This document shows, piece by piece, positions 14,078-21,120 of a stretch of 22,988 nucleotides of DNA. A program made the position numbers and the translations under genes. How positions within the stretch are numbered: position 1 is the first letter of the stretch; each line of letters begins with the position of its first letter. The stretch is from Fimenecus sp052273845 (GTDB lineage: Bacteria > Bacillota > Clostridia > Oscillospirales > Acutalibacteraceae). The notes beneath the pieces were generated by a model, which saw nothing but the letters and a program-made list of their open reading frames with translations, searched no databases and was not told the DNA's origin. The stretch spans positions 1 through 22,988 of the forward strand of contig DAVZHM010000020.1 in NCBI GenBank assembly GCA_052273845.1. Direction: 5' to 3'.

Positions 14078-14839
14078 ATGATTTTAACGATAGACATCGG
14101 CAATACAAACATCAACCTCGGCTTATTTCAGGATGATGCGCTTTGTATGAGCGCACGAATGGCAACCGAGCGTGAGAAAACCGAAGACCAATTCGCCGCC
14201 GAGTTTTATCAGATTTTTCAAATGCACGCGCTTGACCTTGCGGAAATTTGCGGTAGCATCATCAGTTCCGTTGTGCCGGAAATCACCGCTTCTTTGAAAC
14301 GCGCTGTGGAACGGTTGACCAAGAAAAAAGTGCTTGTGCTCACCCCCGGAGTAAAAACGGGACTGAACATTTTGATTGACAATCCTGCACAGTTGGGTGC
14401 CGACCTTGCAGCAGGCGCTGTGGGAGCCGTGGCAAACTATCCCCTCCCCGCGTTTGTAATCGACCTTGGCACGGCAACCAAAATTTATGCAATTGACGAA
14501 AAAGGGTTCCGCGGTTGTATGATTGCCCCCGGCGTTGCCATTTCTTTAAAAGCACTGACAGATACAAGTTCATTACTGCCTACCATCAGCTTAGAGCCTC
14601 CGAAAAAGGCTTGCGGCACCAATTCTATTGAAAGTATGCAAAGCGGCATTATTTTGGGCACAGCGGCAATGGTAGACGGGTTATTGGAACGGTTTGAGGA
14701 AGAACTCGGCGTACCGAAAACCATTTTGGCAACCGGCGGTCTTTCCGCCTTTATTACCCCCGTTTGTAAACATGAAATCACCTATGACAGCCATTTGGTG
14801 TTAAAGGGCTTAAAGAAAATCTACGAAAAAAATCAATAA
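14078..14839 (+). CDS. coaX: Type III pantothenate kinase
   Basis: CoaX phosphorylates pantothenate to 4-phosphopantothenate, the first committed step of coenzyme A synthesis, in the cytoplasm. The family motifs are in order: IDIGNTNINLGLF at 5-17 (phosphate-binding loop of the ASKHA fold), GADLAAGAVGA at about 108-118, VIDLGTATKIYAI at about 127-139, and GCMIAPGVAISLKAL shortly after. In the second motif Leu stands where many members have Arg (GADR), a variation also known in clostridia. Length, 253 residues, is normal. AAGGAGGG precedes the ATG. The ECF S component follows after 67 bases with no terminator between, so the two are probably co-transcribed and share the pantothenate pathway. 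Confidence 0.95.
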   Translation: MILTIDIGNTNINLGLFQDDALCMSARMATEREKTEDQFAAEFYQIFQMHALDLAEICGSIISSVVPEITASLKRAVERLTKKKVLVLTPGVKTGLNILIDNPAQLGADLAAGAVGAVANYPLPAFVIDLGTATKIYAIDEKGFRGCMIAPGVAISLKALTDTSSLLPTISLEPPKKACGTNSIESMQSGIILGTAAMVDGLLERFEEELGVPKTILATGGLSAFITPVCKHEITYDSHLVLKGLKKIYEKNQ

Positions 14840-14906
14840 AAATCTTTTATTTCGCCAAATTTTGCGTTGCATCCGGTTTTCGGAGCAGCAGCAAGGAGGA
14901 ATATAT

Positions 14907-15542
14907 ATGTCAACAGCAAAAACCCCTAAGACGCGCAGACAAAAAACCGTTCTGCTCGTCGAAACCGCCATGCTCGCGGCAATCGTCGTGGTTATGGCAC
15001 TCACCCCGCTCGGATACTTACGCGTGGGCCCCTTGGAACTGACGCTGATTATGGTTCCCGTCATTATTGGTGCAGTCACCTGCGGTCCGACAGTCGGCGC
15101 AGTGCTCGGCGGTGTATTCGGTATTACGAGTTTCGTTCAGTGCTTTATGGGAAGCCCCTTAGGCGCGATACTCGTATCTTTGAGCATTCCGAAAACCTTT
15201 GTGATTTGCGTTGTAACCCGTGTTTTGGCGGGTTGGCTGTGCGGTTTGATTTTCCGCGCGTGCATTTCGCATGACAAAAAAGGTAGTTGGAGTTATGTTG
15301 TGGCGGGTGTTTCCGGCTCGCTTTTCAACACTTTGTTCTTTTTGGGCACGCTCGCGCTTCTGTTTTGGGGTGTACAGTTTACCCCCGATCAAGCAGAAGC
15401 ACTCGGCGGTGTAGATACGGTTTTAAAAACCGTGATTGCCATTGCAGCAGGTGTAAACGCGCCGATCGAATTGCTCGTGTGCGCCGTGCTCGGCTCGGCA
15501 GTCGGCAAAGGCGTTGCCGTTGCCTTACGCAGAGTGAAATAA
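14907..15542 (+). CDS. ECF transporter S component, probably for pantothenate
   Basis: A 211-residue substrate-binding membrane subunit of an energy-coupling-factor transporter. After a basic N-terminal stretch (TPKTRRQKT) there are about six helices. The first contains VETAMLAAIVVVMALTPLG, followed by LRVGPLELTLIMVPVIIGA and TCGPTVGAVLGGVFGITSF, the pattern of the ECF_trnsprt (PF12822) S components. The ATG at 14907 follows AAGGAGG; upstream in-frame sequence lacks a site. The S component would use a shared EcfA/EcfA'/EcfT module encoded elsewhere. Position directly after coaX makes pantothenate the best guess for substrate, as in PanT-type proteins, but this is inference from neighbourhood. 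It ends at a strong palindromic terminator. Confidence 0.85.
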   Translation: MSTAKTPKTRRQKTVLLVETAMLAAIVVVMALTPLGYLRVGPLELTLIMVPVIIGAVTCGPTVGAVLGGVFGITSFVQCFMGSPLGAILVSLSIPKTFVICVVTRVLAGWLCGLIFRACISHDKKGSWSYVVAGVSGSLFNTLFFLGTLALLFWGVQFTPDQAEALGGVDTVLKTVIAIAAGVNAPIELLVCAVLGSAVGKGVAVALRRVK

Positions 15543-15562
15543 GTCCTTTCATTCAGGCACAA

Positions 15563-15596
15563 AAAAGTCCTCGAAGCAATTGCTTCGAGGACTTTT
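15563..15596. terminator. Bidirectional terminator, perfect 17-base palindrome
   Basis: AAAAGTCCTCGAAGCAA followed immediately by its exact complement, with A and T tracts at both ends. It lies between the convergent ECF S-component and MFS genes and can end both transcripts. Confidence 0.9.
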
Positions 15597-15616
15597 ATTT
15601 GTATGCTGTAAAGAGT

Positions 15617-17545
15617 TTAGTCTGCGTTTTCTTCTTCGACTTTATCAATCACTTCTTGCGGAATGGCTTCACCGTGTTTCACGAATGCGAGCATCAAAAT
15701 CGCCAGCAGGAACAGCAAGGGGCTGTAATAGAACAGCGACATATATGTGCCGGCAAACATTCGTATGAAACCGTAAACAATCGGGGACGCAATCTGTGCC
15801 GAGAAAGTAGCGGTGTAATAGTATCCCGTAAACGTACCGACTTTTTGAATCCCGCCGATTTCCAGTACCAACGGCAAGGTGTTGACGGTGATAAACATAT
15901 TCGCCGCACCGCCCAAAATCAGAACGGGATAAATCAACACGGAAAGGATACGGGTAACATCTTTTACCGCGTCGGAAACCGCCGTCAATGCCGCTGAGAA
16001 GGTCGAAACATCGGATTTTCCGAGCACCGACTGTGCGACGGTGATGACGCTTGCATAAATATCATTGACCGAGGCGGGGTCCGCACCGTTGGCAATTGCG
16101 GTTTTTGCCGCTCCATCGGAATATGCCTTTAAGTAGTTGTCAAAAGCTATATTGCTTGTCAGCGCGGATACATCCTCGCCTGCTTCCAAAGCGGTTCTGT
16201 ATGCGATGTAACCGTCCATAGAGACCAATTCATTTTCGCCTACTGTTTCCCCTGCCGCTTTGGCTTTGTCGGAAATTTCGGAGTTGTAAGCGTTGATTTG
16301 GTCATTGACCGCGATATAAGCGTTGTTCACCGTTACATAGTTGCTGATGGAAAGCCCTTTACTGCTGAGCATTCCGATGAAAATCGCAAAGAAAATTACA
16401 AATGCGGACATAAAGATGGCAAGCCCTGCCATAATGGTTTTCTTTCTGCCGAACTTTTTGCCCATCTTGCCCGCGGGCAAAGCCGCAAGGGCGGAAACCA
16501 CGGCGAAAATCAGCATCAAAATGGTGGCTTCGGATGTGATTTTATGTAAGATTTCCTGCGCGAACAAGGAGAAAAATGTGGTAATGGCGTTCGTGCCGCA
16601 GAACAGGAAGAACAGACACGCCAGCATAAATACCAAACTGCGTTTCTCGCCTTTGGTCAGTTTGATGGCTTTTCTTGCGGCCTTTTCTGCTTTTTTGGCT
16701 TCCTTTTCCGCCTTTTTACGGGCGGCGGCATCTGCGTAGGCATTCGCTTCGCCTTTCAGTTTAATGCTCGTATCTTCCTCTTTAACGAAGAACAGAAGCA
16801 CAAGCATACCGATAATCATCACAACAGAGCCGATGGCGAAGACATACGGGAATGTGATGGTTTCGTTCGCTTTAATCTGCTCATCTGTGGCGCCCGCAAA
16901 CAGTTTGCAAAGGAGAAGCGCAAGCGTACCGGCAACCATACCGATGGCGCTGCCAAGACCGCCCATTAAGTTGATAACGGCGTTCCCTTCAGAACGAAGT
17001 TCCGGCGGGGTTAAGTCGGGCATCAGCGCCACAACGGGTGCGCGCCATAAAGACATAACAAACACAAACAAAATGATGCAAATCATGGTCGCCAACAAAT
17101 TGTTGGTATGCAATGCGATCATCGGGATTAAGAAAAACAGCACGGCGGAAATCGGTGCGCAGGAAACGATAAACGGACGGCGTTTGCCGAGTTTGGAATG
17201 GCAATTGTCCGACAGTTTTCCGAATGCCGGTTGGAAAATCACGCCGAAGATATTGTCAAAGGTCATTATAATACCGATGAACAACGGAACCAGCGTAAAT
17301 CCGCCGCCGACCAAGGCAACATTTTCGCCCTGCGCTTCGGCAAGACGCGCCAAAATCGGCATTTTTTCGACCAACGCGTTGCTCCAAGAAGTGACCATTG
17401 CACTGCCCGAAAGCAAACGGTTGAGAATTTTGGTGATGTACGGGTCGTAAATCGCCCAAGCGATTGAGGTGGCAAGGAAGCCGAAACCGGTCAAAATGGT
17501 TTTGCCGTAATTCAGTTTCATTGCGGGTTTTGTCTGTTTATCCAA
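15617..17545 (-). CDS. Large MFS transporter with extra extracellular region (SLC45/GPH-like)
   Basis: A 642-residue transporter of the major facilitator superfamily resembling the sugar-transporting SLC45/GPH branch. Marks are QPAFGKLSDNCHSKLGKRRPF after helix 2, LWRAPVVALMPDLTPPELRSEGNAV in loop 4-5 and GKKFGRKK in loop 8-9. It has 12 hydrophobic segments but is about 200 residues longer than usual. There is an outside loop of about 40 residues between helices 1 and 2, a highly charged Lys/Glu/Ala helix in the central cytoplasmic loop (about 255-301), and an outside insertion of about 135 residues between helices 9 and 10 (about 395-531). The TTG at 17545-17543 is chosen because AAGGGAG lies eight bases upstream; an ATG (MKLNYGK) lies at 17521. 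It has its own promoter and follows the GDPD-like gene in the same direction. Substrate unknown. Confidence 0.83.
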   Translation of the reverse strand: MDKQTKPAMKLNYGKTILTGFGFLATSIAWAIYDPYITKILNRLLSGSAMVTSWSNALVEKMPILARLAEAQGENVALVGGGFTLVPLFIGIIMTFDNIFGVIFQPAFGKLSDNCHSKLGKRRPFIVSCAPISAVLFFLIPMIALHTNNLLATMICIILFVFVMSLWRAPVVALMPDLTPPELRSEGNAVINLMGGLGSAIGMVAGTLALLLCKLFAGATDEQIKANETITFPYVFAIGSVVMIIGMLVLLFFVKEEDTSIKLKGEANAYADAAARKKAEKEAKKAEKAARKAIKLTKGEKRSLVFMLACLFFLFCGTNAITTFFSLFAQEILHKITSEATILMLIFAVVSALAALPAGKMGKKFGRKKTIMAGLAIFMSAFVIFFAIFIGMLSSKGLSISNYVTVNNAYIAVNDQINAYNSEISDKAKAAGETVGENELVSMDGYIAYRTALEAGEDVSALTSNIAFDNYLKAYSDGAAKTAIANGADPASVNDIYASVITVAQSVLGKSDVSTFSAALTAVSDAVKDVTRILSVLIYPVLILGGAANMFITVNTLPLVLEIGGIQKVGTFTGYYYTATFSAQIASPIVYGFIRMFAGTYMSLFYYSPLLFLLAILMLAFVKHGEAIPQEVIDKVEEENAD

Positions 17546-17585
17546 AAAACACACTCCCTTTTTTCTCCGTTTTGGGTATATATAC

Positions 17586-17614
17586 ATCATAACAGAAACC
17601 AAATGGATTTACAA
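17586..17614 (-). promoter_or_regulatory. Promoter of the large MFS gene
   Basis: On the minus strand TTGTAA (17614-17609), a 17-base spacer and TGTTATGAT, an extended -10 (TATGAT at 17591-17586). It fits inside the short gap after the upstream gene. Confidence 0.65.
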
Positions 17615-17623
17615 TAAACATTT

Positions 17624-18940
17624 TTACGAATTCGGTCTGTTTTGCTCCGAAGCATTGCCTGGCGAACGGCGCGCACGTTGTTGTTTGCGTTTTTGATTTT
17701 TCTTTCGTCTTGCCGTTTCCAATACGACTTCCAAAAGAATTAAAGCAATCACAACCAAGATTGCCGTGACAATTTTACCGGGTGTAACCGTTAAGCCGTC
17801 CTTTTCCCCCGCGGCGGTTTGATTGGTCAAACCTTCCACAGCCGTGCGCAAATTGTAATTTGCCTGCATCAAACTGTTTTCGGAAGCGGGACTTTGCAGT
17901 GCTTCTTTGCCGGCGGCAATGGCGTCTTTCAACGCGTTTGCCGAAGCGGTGCTACACAGTGTGACATCCACCGCCTGTGCTGCGTCAAGCGCCGCGGTCA
18001 AACGTTCTTTTTGCAAGTTTACGCGGTCACGGTATTCGCAAAATTCCGTAATATTGTTTGTAATGATAATGCTGTATCCGCGTGCGGTGACATCGTTCCA
18101 ACCAATGGCGTTGTCTTCCCGCTTGCCGCAAAGCGCGGGGTCGGTCATATCAACCGCAGCTCTTCCCTTGCCCGAAAATTCTTTCAGCACGGAATTGCCG
18201 TACACCACACCGTACGGGTTCGAGGAAGAAAGCAACGTACCGACCGCACCGCCCGAAAGCGTTTTAGAGGCGACGGATTTGGCGCTGAACACCACATTGC
18301 CGTGGTATGCGGAAAGCACAAGCGGCATTGTCGGTTTTTCGGCAATCCAATTTTTGACCTCTTTCTTATCGCCGTCTGCGAGCAGTACAACGCTGTTCAA
18401 CAGATTTTCGTTGCGCATTGCATCGTAAATTTCATCGCGGAATTCCCAACCACCATCCACGAGCAACAATGCTTTCCCCGAAAGTTTTTGCGCCGCCTCT
18501 TGCAAGGTAGGCACGGAATACGCGGTGATTTTTTCGTGCAAACTGCCCGTGCTGTTGCGTAACCGGTAGTTGGAAAGTTCGTGATAACCGATATCCTGCA
18601 CATTTTTCTCGGCAACATTGCCCAACCCATCCACGCACATACGCGATAAGTTTTCGTCTTGCATTAAAACGATATAGCCGTCTGCCGTTTTTCGAACGCG
18701 GACATACACCATATCTGCGCCCGCCTCGGCGGCGGCTAACAACCCTTCTACGGATTGCTCGGGATAGTGAACCGTATCGCCGAATTTGGAAACTGCCACC
18801 AAATCCCCCAACGGGTTTTTCAGCACCGTATAGGCTTCGGGAACTGCCGCTTCCTCAGCAAAGACCGGAAGCGCCAAAGTCAAAAGCACCGTGAGCACTG
18901 TGAAAATACACAGCACGCGGCGAAAAAAGGTATGTTTCAT
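17624..18940 (-). CDS. Membrane-anchored GDPD-like protein lacking catalytic residues
   Basis: A 438-residue exported protein. Residues 1-29 are a signal peptide ending LPVFA-EE. Residues 46-305 follow the glycerophosphodiester phosphodiesterase barrel: PEQSVEGLLAAAEAGAD at 60-76 matches PENTxxAFxxAxxxGAD, KTADGYIVLMQDENLSR at 84-100 matches TxDGxxVxxHDxxLxR, and ARGYSIIITNNI near the end matches the last strand. Yet the usual His-Arg is Ser51-Lys52, the metal ligands Glu and Asp of IExD are Tyr79 and Arg81, and the second catalytic His is Gln94; of the key residues only Glu61 remains evident. Residues 308-372 look like a FIVAR-type helical repeat. A single membrane helix at about 390-407 and a very basic tail (RRKKNQKRKQQRARR) follow. 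The start is fixed by GGAGGG before the ATG. Probably a binding or scaffold pseudoenzyme at the cell surface. Confidence 0.78.
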   Translation of the reverse strand: MKHTFFRRVLCIFTVLTVLLTLALPVFAEEAAVPEAYTVLKNPLGDLVAVSKFGDTVHYPEQSVEGLLAAAEAGADMVYVRVRKTADGYIVLMQDENLSRMCVDGLGNVAEKNVQDIGYHELSNYRLRNSTGSLHEKITAYSVPTLQEAAQKLSGKALLLVDGGWEFRDEIYDAMRNENLLNSVVLLADGDKKEVKNWIAEKPTMPLVLSAYHGNVVFSAKSVASKTLSGGAVGTLLSSSNPYGVVYGNSVLKEFSGKGRAAVDMTDPALCGKREDNAIGWNDVTARGYSIIITNNITEFCEYRDRVNLQKERLTAALDAAQAVDVTLCSTASANALKDAIAAGKEALQSPASENSLMQANYNLRTAVEGLTNQTAAGEKDGLTVTPGKIVTAILVVIALILLEVVLETARRKKNQKRKQQRARRSPGNASEQNRPNS

Positions 18941-18979
18941 ATACACCCTCCTTTGAAAAGTGTGCGTTTTTACAAAAGC

Positions 18980-19008
18980 AGTATACCAAATTCCGTAAAA
19001 TATTACAA
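18980..19008 (-). promoter_or_regulatory. Promoter of the GDPD-like gene
   Basis: On the minus strand TTGTAA (19008-19003), a 17-base spacer and TATACT (18985-18980), preceded by TGG (extended -10). Confidence 0.7.
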
Positions 19009-19046
19009 TAGAAAATAGTGCTTTTTCGGCGAATTTCGGTTCAAAA

Positions 19047-19062
19047 ATACCAAATGTGGTAT
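19047..19062. promoter_or_regulatory. Inverted repeat, candidate operator
   Basis: ATACCA-AATG-TGGTAT is a perfect 6-4-6 inverted repeat in the divergent region between the GDPD-like and XRE genes. Its left arm plus three bases (ATACCAAAT) recurs at 18983-18991 over the -10 of the GDPD-like gene. The XRE regulator next door is a candidate binder. The remainder of 18941-19210 holds the two divergent promoters and nothing else I recognise. Confidence 0.4.
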
Positions 19063-19121
19063 AAATCTCAAATTGCACAAAAATCGTAGTTAAATTTTTA
19101 CTTTTTGAAATTTTTTTATAC

Positions 19122-19151
19122 TTGATAGAACGGCTTTTTCTGTGTTACAAT
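19122..19151 (+). promoter_or_regulatory. Promoter of the XRE-nth-dnaD-dnaI operon
   Basis: TTGATA (19122-19127) and TGTTACAAT, an extended -10 (TACAAT at 19146-19151), with an 18-base spacer. Confidence 0.65.
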
Positions 19152-19210
19152 AATACCCACTTCGACAGTTCTCTTTGAATTTGTCACTTTACGAAAGGGA
19201 GTTTTGTGCG

Positions 19211-19441
19211 ATGTCTTTCGGCAAAAACTTAAAAAATTTAAGATGCGCAAAGCTGCCGCCGCTGACGCAAACAGACCTTGCCAACGCCATTGGCGTGACG
19301 CAACGCAAGATTTCGTTTTTGGAAACAGGGGCATCGGAGCCTTCGCTTCGCGATATTGCGGCAATCTGTCGGTATTTTAATGTGTCTGCGGACTATCTTT
19401 TGGGGTTGCCCCATGATATGGAGTATCCGAATCAATTATGA
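19211..19441 (+). CDS. XRE-family (Cro/CI-type HTH) regulator
   Basis: A 76-residue protein that is almost only a helix-turn-helix domain. The pattern is KNLKNLRCAKLPPLTQTDLA, then NAIGVTQRKISFLETGASEP, then a fifth helix and FNVSADYLLGL, the standard end of Xre/HTH_3 proteins. The start at ATG 19211 follows AAAGGGAG nine bases upstream. The last four bases (ATGA) overlap the start of nth, so the two are translationally coupled. No sensor or partner domain is present. It may regulate its own operon or the divergent GDPD-like gene, given the inverted repeat between them. Confidence 0.85.
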   Translation: MSFGKNLKNLRCAKLPPLTQTDLANAIGVTQRKISFLETGASEPSLRDIAAICRYFNVSADYLLGLPHDMEYPNQL

Positions 19442-20064
19442 CAAAAAAAGAACTTGCGCTTTTGAGTGTGGAGGCGCTGAAAACCGAATATCCCGATGCG
19501 CTGTGTTCCCTTACCGCTTCCAATCCGTTGGAACTGCTCATTGCTACACGCCTTTCGGCGCAATGCACCGACGCACGCGTCAATTTAGTTACCCCCGCGC
19601 TGTTCGAGAAATATCCTACGTTGGATGACTACTGCAACGCCGATGTGCAAGACATTGAAGCGCTCATTCATTCCTGTGGGTTTTATCACGGTAAAGCGCG
19701 GGATATTATTGCTATGGCGCAAAAAATCAAATCCGATTTCGGTGGTAAAGTGCCCGATACGATTGAAGATTTGACCTCATTGCAGGGCGTCGGCAGAAAA
19801 ACCGCCAACCTGATTATGGGCGATGTTTATAAACAGCCCGCCGTTGTGGCAGACACGCACCTCATTCGCCTGTCCAACCGCATCGGTCTTGTGGCGACAA
19901 AAGACCCGTACAAGGTGGAAGTGGCACTCAAAAAACTGTTGCCGCCGCAAGAAAGCAACGATTTTTGCCACCGCGCCGTTTTGCACGGACGCGCGGTCTG
20001 CACCGCACGCAAGGCATATTGCGAAAAATGCCGTTTGCAGGAATTCTGCAAAAAGAAAATTTGA
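19438..20064 (+). CDS. nth: Endonuclease III (DNA glycosylase/AP lyase)
   Basis: Endonuclease III removes oxidised pyrimidines and cuts abasic sites in base-excision repair. The helix-hairpin-helix LQGVGRKTANLI at 115-126 carries the catalytic Lys121, and ADTHLIRLSNR carries Asp139; both match the Escherichia coli Lys120/Asp138 pair with an offset of one. The C-terminal iron-sulfur loop is complete: Cys188-X6-Cys195-X2-Cys198-X5-Cys204. Length of 208 residues is normal. It overlaps the XRE gene by four bases and precedes the DnaD-like gene by 32 bases. nth beside dnaD is a familiar arrangement in Bacillus and relatives. Confidence 0.96.
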   Translation: MTKKELALLSVEALKTEYPDALCSLTASNPLELLIATRLSAQCTDARVNLVTPALFEKYPTLDDYCNADVQDIEALIHSCGFYHGKARDIIAMAQKIKSDFGGKVPDTIEDLTSLQGVGRKTANLIMGDVYKQPAVVADTHLIRLSNRIGLVATKDPYKVEVALKKLLPPQESNDFCHRAVLHGRAVCTARKAYCEKCRLQEFCKKKI

Positions 20065-20096
20065 CAATAGACTTTTAAGAAAGGTTCAAAGGATTT

Positions 20097-21107
20097 ATGT
20101 ATAAGCCCAATCCCGAATGCTACGGCGCGATGTTTGCCATACCCGCAAGCGTTGCGGACGAATATCTCGCAGAAGCCTCCGGCGACTGCGTAAAAGCTTT
20201 GCTGTTGATTTTGAGAAATCCCGGCGAGGCGGTTTCCGTCAGCGCCATTTCCGAGCGTTTGGGGCTTACCGCAGACGAAGTGTTGGTCTGCTTGGATTTT
20301 TGGGTAAAAAAGGGCATTTTGCTGTTCACCGACGACGCAGGCAATGTAAAATATGTGCCGAAAGAGAAAAAAACCGTCTCCCCGCCCCCGCAACCTGTTT
20401 CACAAGTTTCTGCGCCTGCACCGCAAAGTGCAGAATTTGCGCCTGTGGCGGAAGTGCTTCCCAAACCGACTATGGAACAAATTGCGACGCGTATGCGAGA
20501 GGACAAAACCGTGCGAAGCCTTTTGTCGGAAGCACAAAACATTTTGGGCCGCACGATAGGCTTGGATATGCAATCCACCCTGCTTACCCTGTTTGATACC
20601 TATGGGCTTACGAAAGAAGTCATTTTAACGCTTGTGCAACATCTCTCCGAACACGGCAGAGGGGCTACGGCAACCGTTTTGCGCGTTGGTAAACTGTGGG
20701 CGGAACGCGAAATCAACACGCTCGATGCCGCCAACGAATACATACAAAACGACACGCAAATCAACCGTTTATTTACGGAGTTTCGCACGGCAACGGGCAT
20801 TTCCAATCCCCGCCCCACGCAAAAGCAAAGCGATTTTTTGCTTTCGTGGACAAAAATGGGATTGCCGATGGAACTGCTTTTAAAAGCATACGAAGAAACC
20901 GTAGAGCGCACCGGGAAACTTTCGTTCGCGTATATGGATAAAATCCTCAAAAACTGGTATAACGACGGCTTGAAAACCGACAGCGATGTGGAAAAACAGA
21001 AAAATCAAAAAGCTGCCGCAAAACGAAGCGAAACCGCCGCGAAACGCTCTTACGATTTGGACGATGCGCTCTCGAAAATTTTGAGCGAAACCGAAAATAA
21101 CGCATAG
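20097..21107 (+). CDS. DnaD-domain replication protein
   Basis: A 336-residue protein of the DnaD/DnaB primosome family, which remodels DNA and helps bring the helicase loader to origins or forks. The N-terminal 85 residues form a winged-helix-like domain (LILRNPGEAVSVSAISERLGLTADEV...). A Pro/Ala/Gln-rich linker follows (about 90-120). Two DnaB_2-type helical modules come next, at about 140-215 and 220-290. The second ends in FAYMDKILKNWYNDG, the YxxxILxxW signature. The C-terminal tail is Lys/Ala-rich and charged. AAAGG precedes the ATG. It is followed after 13 bases by the DnaI/DnaC-like ATPase, its functional partner. Clostridial members often combine features of DnaB and DnaD, so I give no gene symbol. 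Confidence 0.9.
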   Translation: MYKPNPECYGAMFAIPASVADEYLAEASGDCVKALLLILRNPGEAVSVSAISERLGLTADEVLVCLDFWVKKGILLFTDDAGNVKYVPKEKKTVSPPPQPVSQVSAPAPQSAEFAPVAEVLPKPTMEQIATRMREDKTVRSLLSEAQNILGRTIGLDMQSTLLTLFDTYGLTKEVILTLVQHLSEHGRGATATVLRVGKLWAEREINTLDAANEYIQNDTQINRLFTEFRTATGISNPRPTQKQSDFLLSWTKMGLPMELLLKAYEETVERTGKLSFAYMDKILKNWYNDGLKTDSDVEKQKNQKAAAKRSETAAKRSYDLDDALSKILSETENNA

Positions 21108-21120
21108 GGGCTTTGATAGT

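Noticed and set aside
17819..18562. Open frame of 247 codons on the plus strand opposite the GDPD-like gene
   Set aside because: Composition is that of an antisense shadow (Cys/His/Arg/Phe-rich, no domain). The minus-strand gene has signal peptide, fold and ribosome binding site.
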